Of a stretch of 64,000 nucleotides of DNA, positions 6,945 through 14,914 are shown piece after piece. The stretch covers positions 62,001-126,000 of the forward strand of contig NZ_JAUCZC010000001.1 in NCBI RefSeq assembly GCF_030373265.1, read 5' to 3'. Source of the stretch: Blastomonas sp. (GTDB lineage Bacteria > Pseudomonadota > Alphaproteobacteria > Sphingomonadales > Sphingomonadaceae). Within the stretch, counting starts at the first letter, position 1; each line of letters opens with the position of its first letter. The notes beneath the pieces are model-generated. The model saw only the letters and a list, made by a program, of their open reading frames with translations, had not been told where the DNA came from and made no database searches. Both the position numbers and the translations under genes were made by a program.

Positions 6945-9233
6945 TCAGCCTCCCGCCGCGATCCGCACCGGCACGGCCTTGCTCGCCGGGGTCTTCGAGG
7001 CGCGATCGTGGTGCGACAGCGCGATGAGCGGGTTCAATTCGGGGAAATAGCCGACGATGGTTCCCGATGGCAGATCGAAGGGAACGATCTCGAGACCGTC
7101 GATGCGCCGGTCGTGCCCGTCTTCGGCATCGCCGGTCAGCGTTATGCGCTGGCCAGCGACAAGCCCTGCGGCGTCGATGTCCTTGGGGCTCATCAGCACG
7201 ACATCGCGTTTGCCTTCGATGCCGCGAAGCCGGTCGCTATAGCCATAGATGGTGGTGTTGAACTGGTCGTTCGAGCGGACCGTCACCAGCCGGTAGCGTC
7301 CCGGGTTATCGACCATATCGGTCGCCGCGAGCATCTCCGGCGCGGTGAAGACCGCCTTGCCGCTGTCGGTCTTCCAGACGCGCTCGCGCGCGCTGTTGCC
7401 GCGATAAAACCCGCCCGGCTCGAACATGCGCGCATTCATGTCGTGGAACTCGTCATGATAGGTCTCGGCGATGAGATCGCGGATCAGCCCATAGTCGCCG
7501 GTCCATTCGTCCCACAGCACCTTGGGATTGGGCCCCACGGTCGCCTTGGCGATGCCGGTGATGATCGCGGTCTCGGACTTGAGATGCTCGCTTGCCGGGG
7601 TGCGGTGCCCCAGCGATCCGTGGATATGGCTGAAGCTGTCTTCGACCGTCACCGTCTGCGGACCCGATGCCTGGATATCCTCTTCGCTGCGCCCCAGACA
7701 GGGCAGCAGATACGCGACGCGGCCATTGAACAGATGGTTGTGGTTGAGCTTGGTCGCGATCTGCACGGTCAGCTGCAGGTTTTCCCATGCGGGCTCGATC
7801 CGGCCCTGATCGGGGATCGCGCGCAGGAAATTCCCGCCGAGGCCGATAAAGGCCCTGGCGCTGCCGTCGAGGACCGCTTCGCACACCTCAACCGTGGTCA
7901 TCCCGGTATCGCGTGGCGGCTCGAAGCCGAACTGCTCGGCGATCTTGTCGAGCGGCACCAGCTCGGGCTTTTCGGAAATGCCGACGGTGCGCTGGCCCTG
8001 AACGTTGGAGTGACCGCGCACCGGGCAGATGCCCGCGCCCTTGCGGCCGATATGGCCGCGCATCAGCAGCAGGTTGACCAGCATCGCGATGTTCTCGAAC
8101 CCGTGAACGTGCTGGGTGAGCCCCATGCCATAGACGCCGATCACCTTCTTGGCGCCGACATAGACCCGGCCAGCCTCTTCGATATCGGCACGGCTCAGCC
8201 CGGATTCCTGCTCGATCCGTTCCCAGGACGTGGCATCGACCAGCCTGTGGAAATCGTCGAACCCGGTGGTATGCTCGGCGATGAACCCGCGGTCTAGGAC
8301 CGTCCCGCCCGATGCTTCGTCCTGGGCAAACACATATTTGCACAATCCCATGATCGCGGCGATATCGCCGCCGGCGCGGACCTGCAGATACTGGCAGCTG
8401 ATGTCGGTATCGCGGCCGGTGAGCATCTGTCCGGGGCGCTGGGGGTTGGTGAAGGCGAGCAGGCCCTTTTCGCGGATCGGGTTGAACGACACGATCCGGC
8501 AACCGCGCTCGACCGCCTTTTGCAGCGGGTGCAGGAACCGCGGGCTGTTGGTGCCGGTGTTCTGCCCGAAAAAGAAGATCGCATCGCATTCCTCGAAATC
8601 CTCGAGAACGCAGGTGCCGACCGGCGAGCCGATCAACTCCGTCAATGTCACCGAGGTGGTTTCGTGGCACATGTTCGAGCTGTCGGGCAGGTTGTTGTGC
8701 CCGTAGAGCCGCGCGAACAGCGCGTAGAGATACGAGGTTTCCAGGCTGGCACGCCCCGATGCGTAGAACACCGCCGATTTGGGATCGATCGCTTTGAGCT
8801 CCGCGCCGATCGCGGTGAAGGCCTCGTCCCAGCTGCATTCGACATAATGATCGGTGGCCGCGTCATAGCGCATCGGATGGGTGAGGCGGCCGACATGCTC
8901 GAGGTCGTGGTCGCTCCACGTGCGAAGCTCGCTGACGCTGTGCTTGGCGAAGAAGTCCGGGGTGCAGCGGTGCGACGTCAGCTCCCACAGGGTCGCCTTC
9001 GCGCCATTCTCGCAGAACTCGAAGGCGTGCGGGTGCTTTGGCTTGCCCCAGGCGCAGCTGGTGCACATGAAGCCGCCGGTCTTGTTCTGTTTGGCCAGGG
9101 TGGCAAGCGCGCCGGGCGAGGACATCTCGCGCGCCATGGTCTGTACCATCCCGCGCATCGACCCCCAGCCGCCCGCCGATCCTTCGTATTCCACGGTGGC
9201 GGGATCGTCATGGCTGTTGGTGCTGTCGGTCAT
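6945..9233 (-). CDS. FdhF/YdeP-type molybdopterin oxidoreductase
   Basis: A 762-residue member of the molybdopterin-guanine-dinucleotide oxidoreductase superfamily, closest by eye to the YdeP/formate dehydrogenase alpha-like group. The N-terminal region has Cys57-x2-Cys60 and Cys74 inside MCTSCAWGKPKHPHAFEFCE, a signature of that group rather than the full four-Cys cluster motif of classical formate dehydrogenases. Later segments fit the cofactor-binding domains (ASGRASLETSYLYALFAR, FFFGQNTGTNSPR, RGHSNVQGQRT) and the C-terminal MoCo-binding beta barrel (YRLVTVRSNDQFNTTIYGY). No signal peptide, so it is cytoplasmic. YdeP-type enzymes are linked to acid or formate stress in enterics, but the substrate is unproven. 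The adjacent FNT channel suggests formate or a similar small anion. Confidence 0.85.
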   Translation of the reverse strand: MTDSTNSHDDPATVEYEGSAGGWGSMRGMVQTMAREMSSPGALATLAKQNKTGGFMCTSCAWGKPKHPHAFEFCENGAKATLWELTSHRCTPDFFAKHSVSELRTWSDHDLEHVGRLTHPMRYDAATDHYVECSWDEAFTAIGAELKAIDPKSAVFYASGRASLETSYLYALFARLYGHNNLPDSSNMCHETTSVTLTELIGSPVGTCVLEDFEECDAIFFFGQNTGTNSPRFLHPLQKAVERGCRIVSFNPIREKGLLAFTNPQRPGQMLTGRDTDISCQYLQVRAGGDIAAIMGLCKYVFAQDEASGGTVLDRGFIAEHTTGFDDFHRLVDATSWERIEQESGLSRADIEEAGRVYVGAKKVIGVYGMGLTQHVHGFENIAMLVNLLLMRGHIGRKGAGICPVRGHSNVQGQRTVGISEKPELVPLDKIAEQFGFEPPRDTGMTTVEVCEAVLDGSARAFIGLGGNFLRAIPDQGRIEPAWENLQLTVQIATKLNHNHLFNGRVAYLLPCLGRSEEDIQASGPQTVTVEDSFSHIHGSLGHRTPASEHLKSETAIITGIAKATVGPNPKVLWDEWTGDYGLIRDLIAETYHDEFHDMNARMFEPGGFYRGNSARERVWKTDSGKAVFTAPEMLAATDMVDNPGRYRLVTVRSNDQFNTTIYGYSDRLRGIEGKRDVVLMSPKDIDAAGLVAGQRITLTGDAEDGHDRRIDGLEIVPFDLPSGTIVGYFPELNPLIALSHHDRASKTPASKAVPVRIAAGG

Positions 9234-9309
9234 GGGCGCTTTTTCCTTTTGCTAGAAAGAAACCCCCGCGTCGCGTTCGGTTCCGGAGTCTTTCAGGTTT
9301 TGGCTTGTC

Positions 9310-10380
9310 TCAGCGGGCGTGGCGGCGCTCCTGCTTTGCCAGGATGGCCTGCTGGGCCTCATCCAACGCGACCGAATCGGCAAGGACCGCGCCGCGCTGG
9401 CCGATGGGGCGGTCGGCACCGACGGTGGAATCGCGAAACGTCTGCCGCTCGGTTTCGGCGTTGATCTCCGCGCCGATCAGCACCGAATAGGCTGACAGGA
9501 ACAGCCACATCAGGAAGATGACGATCGCGGCGAGCGAGCCATAGGTTGCGTTGTAGTCGCTGATGTTGGCCGCGTAGAATCCGAAGCCGACCGTGATGCA
9601 CAGCCACAGGACGGTGGCGATCACCGAACCGAGCGACAGCCAGCGCCATTTTGCCGCGCGCCGATCAGGGGCGTAGCGAAAGAAGATCGCGAAGGTGGCG
9701 CTGACCAGCACTGCGGCGACCACCCAGGTCAAGGTCTGGATCAGCATCAACGACGAAGCACCGATATAGGGCGCTAGGAAATTGCGCACGTAGCTGAACA
9801 GGGAAATCGAAACCAGGCCGACGATCGCGGTCGCCGCCATGCCAAGCGTGATCAGGATCGCGACCAGGGTGGTCCGGAAGAAGCCGCGGGTTTCATGCTC
9901 CTCATAGATGATGTTGAGCGCGCGCATCATCGCGGTCGCGGCGCGCATCGCACCATACGTAGAAAACAGCAGCGCCAGCACCAAGCCAAGTCCCTGCTGG
10001 GTGGAGCTGGTGGTGACGATCTGCAGCAGCTGTTCGCGCAGGATCGTCAGCACTTCGGCTGGGGCGACATCGGTGAGCAGATCCAGGCTGCTGGCGACGG
10101 TCGCCGGATCGGCGATCAAGCCGTAGAGCAGCACGACCACGGCGATCAGCGGCACGAACGCCAGGAACGCGAAAAAGGCGACCCCGGCAGCAAGCAGGGC
10201 CAAGTTATGCACCCCGTTCATGACGTAGACGCGCTTGAAGATCGCCCACCATGCGCTTCGGGGCATCTGCAGCGGTGAGTGTGCCGCGGCGCCGGGCACC
10301 TTTTCTGCCAGCCGAGCGACGTCTTCCGTCATGGAAAGATCGCCGGAATTCGTCGGGCTTGGAGGAGTGGTAGGAACCAT
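9310..10380 (-). CDS. YihY/BrkB family inner membrane protein
   Basis: A 356-residue membrane protein with six predicted TM helices. The segment NGVHNLALLAAGVAFFAFLAFVPL (about 55-78) is the signature first helix of the YihY/virulence factor BrkB family, and the MWLFLSAYSVLIGAEINAE stretch near 290-310 marks its last helix. Function is unsettled: an early ribonuclease BN claim was withdrawn, and members are treated as membrane proteins of unknown transport or envelope role. It starts 2 bases after the small lipoprotein gene, at the end of the tamA-tamB unit. ATG 10332 is an alternative start 16 codons in. Confidence 0.85.
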   Translation of the reverse strand: MVPTTPPSPTNSGDLSMTEDVARLAEKVPGAAAHSPLQMPRSAWWAIFKRVYVMNGVHNLALLAAGVAFFAFLAFVPLIAVVVLLYGLIADPATVASSLDLLTDVAPAEVLTILREQLLQIVTTSSTQQGLGLVLALLFSTYGAMRAATAMMRALNIIYEEHETRGFFRTTLVAILITLGMAATAIVGLVSISLFSYVRNFLAPYIGASSLMLIQTLTWVVAAVLVSATFAIFFRYAPDRRAAKWRWLSLGSVIATVLWLCITVGFGFYAANISDYNATYGSLAAIVIFLMWLFLSAYSVLIGAEINAETERQTFRDSTVGADRPIGQRGAVLADSVALDEAQQAILAKQERRHAR

Positions 10381-10382
10381 GA

Positions 10383-10646
10383 TTACGGGGTGCTCGCAGA
10401 TAAATCGTTAGCAGATGGGGTGGCAGGGTCGGAAGCAATCGGCAGAGCAGCGTTGGCTTCAGCCGCGGCACGCTCGGCCTCGCGCGCGGCATCGAGCTGT
10501 ACCTTGGCATCCGCCTCGATCTGGCGCGCCTTGGCGGACAGTTCGCCGGATCGCTGCTCGAACTTCTCGTCAAACCCGGGTTCGGCCTGACAGCCGGCAA
10601 TCAGCCCCAACGCCAGAGTGGCGATCCCGACAAACCGTCCCCGCAT
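10383..10646 (-). CDS. small lipoprotein with Ala/Glu-rich helix
   Basis: An 87-residue protein with a lipoprotein signal: a short positive start (MRGR), a hydrophobic core and the lipobox LIAGC (Cys near residue 19). The remainder is one charged, Ala-rich helix (KFEQRSGELSAKARQIEADA and on) that probably forms a coiled coil, ending in a Pro/Ser tail. ATG 10646 overlaps the tamB stop codon as TGATG. This suggests translational coupling, and a periplasmic or outer membrane partner of the TAM machinery can be guessed but not shown. I know no characterised homologue. Confidence 0.7.
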   Translation of the reverse strand: MRGRFVGIATLALGLIAGCQAEPGFDEKFEQRSGELSAKARQIEADAKVQLDAAREAERAAAEANAALPIASDPATPSANDLSASTP

Positions 10647-13600
10647 CAATAGTCCTTCCGATACTGGACGTTGACGTTCGAGCCGCCGAAGCTGCCCACC
10701 TGGCTGAGCACGGACAGCGCCTTGCTAAGGCTGATCTCGATCTGCGTTGCGGTGAAGCCGCGGGTGTCGGTGATGATCTCGACATAGACATCGTTCGAGA
10801 TGTACTGGCCCACCGCCAGCGAAGTTCCGCGCCCGGTGTCCTCGTCCGCACCCAGGATGCGCAGACGATCGATGCCCGAGGCCGATTGCAACACACCCAG
10901 CGGATTGAGACCGCCGCTGCCGCCGCGCAGGCTGTTGAGCGATGCCGCCAGTTGCACGGCCTGGATCGGGGTGAGTTCGCCGATCGAATTGCCGAACAGG
11001 ATGCGCGCCATCACCTCGTCCTGCGGCAACGCGGGGGTGGATGAGAACGCGATGTCCGGGTTCTCGCCGGTCCCCGTGACCGCGATGTTGACGGTGACGT
11101 CGTCCGCTTCGCCGCTGGCGCGCAGGTTGATCACCGGGTTGGTGGCATTGCCGCCGTTGAACTGCAGCCGGCCTTCCTCCAGATCGAACGAGCGGCCGGC
11201 AAAGCCCAGTGTTCCGCGCACCAGATCGATGCCGCCGGTGATCCGCGGATTGCCCGTGGTGCCGGTGATCTGGATGTCGGCCGCCCATTCCGAATCCAGT
11301 CCCATTCCAGAGACATAGATCTGGTTGTCGGCCACCACCTTGATGTCGAGCCTCCAGTCGCTGGGGACGCCCGAAATCGGATCGGGGTCGCCGGTGATCC
11401 GTTCGCGGCCCAATGCAGGCTTGCGCCTGACGCCGGTGAGCTTGGCGACCTGGGCCGATCCCTGCCGCACGATACGATAGCGGGTTTCGGGAAGGTTGAT
11501 CGTGCCCGATATCAGCGCCGGCTGGGTCGCGCTGTTGACGATGCTGAGCTGGCCGGTTGCGGTCGCCGCAAGGTCGCTGCCCTCGGCCAGGCGAGCATTG
11601 TCGAGGTTGAGCGCAAGCTGAACCGGGAAGCCCTGTTCCGAACTCAGCGAGACGAAGCCTTCGCCGCTGACCGTGCCGTTGCCCGCGGTGGCGGTCAGCT
11701 GCTCGACCTCCAGCCGGTCGCCGGTAAAGCTGCCGCGAATGCGCATATTGGTCAGCCGGGTGCCATATTGCTCGTTCTCATACGTGAGGTTGTTGGCGCG
11801 CACGATTCCCGTCAGTTGCGGCTGCTGCACGCGTCCGGTGAAGTCCGCCGCAACGCCGATCGCGCCGGAGAGGCTCTGGTCGGGCAGGGCTGCCAGCGAG
11901 AACAGCGTGTCGGCAGGGCCATTGTAGCGCAGGCCGCCGCTGAGCGGGGCTGCGAGCAGGCGGGTCGTCCAGCTGCCCGCGCCTGATCCCAGCGGGTTCA
12001 GCGCCACCTGCAGCCGACCGATGACCGCGCCGCGCCGCCGGATGATCGCACGCGCGTCGCCGCCATCAGGCTGCAATCGCCCGACGAAGCTTACGTTTAC
12101 CGGCTGCGACACCGATGCCAGGCTGGTCCGCGTGAAGTTGTCGATCTTCAGCCGAGCGTCAGCCACAGGGAAGCTGTTGGCGTCGGCCTGCCGGAAATCC
12201 AGACTTCCCGAAGCCGTTCCCCCCAGGCCCAGCCCCGGCATGACGGGATTGATCAGCGCAAGGCTGACATCGGCCAGCCTGGCTTCGATCGCCATGCCAT
12301 CGCCGTAGTTCCCGGCAAGCTGGATCGTGCCGCGCGACAAATCGATTGTCGTCGGCATAAGCCGGTATTGCGCATTTCCGGGGATGATCCGGGCAGGGCT
12401 GCGGGTCTTGAAGTCGATACCGTTGGCGCGGCCATCGAGCGCCACGCGCCACAATTCAGGCTGCAGTGCGGCGTTGGCGGCAAAGCGGAAGGGGAAGCTG
12501 TTGCGTCCCTCGGCCATCACCCGCGCGCTGCCCTGGCCATTGCGGTAATCCACCTTGGCGCGGGCTGCAGCGATCTGAAGCTGGCCCATCGATGTCTGAG
12601 CGAGCTGAACATCCGCGACCATCTGCGGCTGTTCGGTGAGGATGATGTCCGCCGCCACGATCGCGCGGCCGATCACCACGCCGGCAGGGCCGGGCAGGCG
12701 GGCATCGCGGGCGTTCATCGCCACCACCGCGCGCTGATAGGCGCCGGATGCCGACAGCGCGACATTGCCCGATACGCCGGCGCCATCCGCGACAAGCTGG
12801 CCTGCGAATGGACCGGCTGCGGTCTGGCTGACCCGGCCGGTGATGCCGATATCGGCGAAGCGGGTGCCCGGGTTGACGGTGACCGCCAAAGGACCGCTGC
12901 CGGCAAAGACATTCACATCGGCGGCGAACGCACCGTAATCCGTGTCGCCATTGCCGGTCACGGCATAGCTCTCGCCGTCGCCGCGAATGGTGGCGACGAC
13001 ATTGGCCATGCCGACGCCGAGCCCTGGCCGCGCGGCGGCGATCGTCGCCACGGGCCGCGTGACGGTTCCGGTGACGTCGACGCCGAGCGGGCCGTACTGG
13101 TTCGATGCGCCACGCGCGCTGAAGCGGATCTGGCCATCGGCGCTGTAGGAGCCTCGGCCCTGGGTCAGGCGGAACGATGGCGCGGCCACGGTCAGGCTGG
13201 TCACCCGACCGATGCCGTCGCTGCCATAGCTCACATCGGCGTTGATCAGGGAATTGCCGCCAAGGAATTCGCGCAGGCCATCATTGAGAATCTGGCTCGA
13301 TCGCGCACGCACACGGCCCGCAAGGCGGAAGCCGCCATTGGCGAGCGTCTCAAGGTCGATATTGGTGTCGAGGTTGAAGATCCCCACGCTTTCGACGCGA
13401 TACCCGTTGACCCGTCCATTGAGCGCGCCGGTATACAGCCCCGTATTGAGGTCGGCGAGCAGCACTGCGGTGGCATCGATCCGGTCGGAGCGGATGCGCA
13501 TATTGTCCGACATCAGCCGGGCGTCGGAATAGGCCAGATCGCCATCGAGCCGGACGTTGCCGAGCAGGTCGCCCGCAGCGGCGTTGAGCCCTGCGATACT

Positions 13601-14914
13601 CCGGGCGCGGGCGCTCACCGGAATGATCCACGCATCCTCATCCAGCCTGGCAGCACCGCTGGCGCGCAGGCCGATGATGTTGATGTCGTTGAATCCCAGC
13701 CGCGCGGCGTTGAGTTCATACGCGATCTGCGGCGCAGAGAAGGCACCGTTCAGCGTCAGCGCGGCGGCAATGCCTGCGCCGGAGAGATTCTCGGCGATCG
13801 TCCCGGGCTGCAACAGCCGGAACGAGAGCGCGAGGTCGCGCATCCGGCTTTCGCCCAAATCGACCAGGCCATCGGCATCGAAGGCGAAGTTGGCGTTGCC
13901 GATGCTGGCGTCGATGTCGAAGCGGCGATCATTCGCGGTTGTCGTGATGTCGAGCGACGTCGCGGGCGCCAGCATTGCGCTCGCCTGGCCGGGAATCAGC
14001 CGCGCCGGACGCATGTCACCTCGGGCGGTGAAGGTCCCCTTGCGCGCGGTGAGCGCGACATCCGCCAGCGACTGCCCGCCGAGCCTTCCGGTCAGCGTGC
14101 CATTCCAGGCGTCCCAGTCGCCCCTGCCGCGCAGCGCGACCTGCATCGGCTCGGCCACTCCGGTCATGCCCGCGATCAGTCCCTGGGCAGGGGCATCGAG
14201 GTTGAAGGCAACGTCGAGCGTGTTGGTTTCGGGGATTGCGCGCAGGTCCAGAACCAGCGTCTCGCCACCAGCAAAGCCTTCGCCCGCTCGGGTTCCGGCA
14301 CGGGCGTTCACGACCGCGGTGCGATCGGCGATGTGCACCTTGCCCAGCAGCGAGGCCTGGTGGCGCTGACCCGTAACAGCAGGATCGATATTGATCTGGC
14401 GCAACTGAAGATCGGCGATGTCGATATCGAGATCGGGCAGCAGCGGCTCGTCGGTTTCGGGTGTCTCATTGAACGCGGGCAGGCGGCGCAGGCGCATCTG
14501 CGGGACCACCAGCGACCGAATATCGACATGGCTGCCGATGAACGCGAACGGCCGCCAGTCGACTTCGACCAGCGGCGAGGATGCGAAGACACCCTGCGGA
14601 TCGCGCAATGTCAGGTCGCGCACCTGCATCTGACCGTACAGCGACCCTTCGATCGATCCGATGCCGATGTTCAGGCCGTTCTCGAACTCCATCCCCGCGA
14701 TCTGCTTGGCGACGAACCGCCTGCCGCCGTCGCTGTCGAGCCAGAGATAGGCGATCCCGAGCAGCACCACGATCAGCCCGAGCACGCTGGTAACGCCGAG
14801 GGCGATCCTGCGCGGCCAGGAGGCCCGCATTGCGCGAGTCTCAGGAGCTGGATCGGGAGTCGTATCTGGCAAATCCGATGGGGATTCAGGCGTCATGTCG
14901 TTGTTGTCCGCCAT
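10646..14914 (-). CDS. tamB: translocation and assembly module protein TamB
   Basis: A 1422-residue inner-membrane-anchored periplasmic protein. After a cytoplasmic Pro/Asp-rich stretch there is one TM helix (IALGVTSVLGLIVVLLGIAYLWL, about 37-59). About 1,000 residues of repeating beta-strand sequence follow, as expected for the long hydrophobic groove of the AsmA/TamB superfamily, and the C-terminal 350 residues match the conserved TamB (DUF490) domain, ending in QYRKDY. TamB spans the envelope and works with TamA in outer membrane protein insertion and in phospholipid transport between membranes. Its ATG at 14914 overlaps the tamA stop by one base (TGATG), and the next gene overlaps its own stop in the same way. 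Confidence 0.92.
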   Translation of the reverse strand: MADNNDMTPESPSDLPDTTPDPAPETRAMRASWPRRIALGVTSVLGLIVVLLGIAYLWLDSDGGRRFVAKQIAGMEFENGLNIGIGSIEGSLYGQMQVRDLTLRDPQGVFASSPLVEVDWRPFAFIGSHVDIRSLVVPQMRLRRLPAFNETPETDEPLLPDLDIDIADLQLRQINIDPAVTGQRHQASLLGKVHIADRTAVVNARAGTRAGEGFAGGETLVLDLRAIPETNTLDVAFNLDAPAQGLIAGMTGVAEPMQVALRGRGDWDAWNGTLTGRLGGQSLADVALTARKGTFTARGDMRPARLIPGQASAMLAPATSLDITTTANDRRFDIDASIGNANFAFDADGLVDLGESRMRDLALSFRLLQPGTIAENLSGAGIAAALTLNGAFSAPQIAYELNAARLGFNDINIIGLRASGAARLDEDAWIIPVSARARSIAGLNAAAGDLLGNVRLDGDLAYSDARLMSDNMRIRSDRIDATAVLLADLNTGLYTGALNGRVNGYRVESVGIFNLDTNIDLETLANGGFRLAGRVRARSSQILNDGLREFLGGNSLINADVSYGSDGIGRVTSLTVAAPSFRLTQGRGSYSADGQIRFSARGASNQYGPLGVDVTGTVTRPVATIAAARPGLGVGMANVVATIRGDGESYAVTGNGDTDYGAFAADVNVFAGSGPLAVTVNPGTRFADIGITGRVSQTAAGPFAGQLVADGAGVSGNVALSASGAYQRAVVAMNARDARLPGPAGVVIGRAIVAADIILTEQPQMVADVQLAQTSMGQLQIAAARAKVDYRNGQGSARVMAEGRNSFPFRFAANAALQPELWRVALDGRANGIDFKTRSPARIIPGNAQYRLMPTTIDLSRGTIQLAGNYGDGMAIEARLADVSLALINPVMPGLGLGGTASGSLDFRQADANSFPVADARLKIDNFTRTSLASVSQPVNVSFVGRLQPDGGDARAIIRRRGAVIGRLQVALNPLGSGAGSWTTRLLAAPLSGGLRYNGPADTLFSLAALPDQSLSGAIGVAADFTGRVQQPQLTGIVRANNLTYENEQYGTRLTNMRIRGSFTGDRLEVEQLTATAGNGTVSGEGFVSLSSEQGFPVQLALNLDNARLAEGSDLAATATGQLSIVNSATQPALISGTINLPETRYRIVRQGSAQVAKLTGVRRKPALGRERITGDPDPISGVPSDWRLDIKVVADNQIYVSGMGLDSEWAADIQITGTTGNPRITGGIDLVRGTLGFAGRSFDLEEGRLQFNGGNATNPVINLRASGEADDVTVNIAVTGTGENPDIAFSSTPALPQDEVMARILFGNSIGELTPIQAVQLAASLNSLRGGSGGLNPLGVLQSASGIDRLRILGADEDTGRGTSLAVGQYISNDVYVEIITDTRGFTATQIEISLSKALSVLSQVGSFGGSNVNVQYRKDY

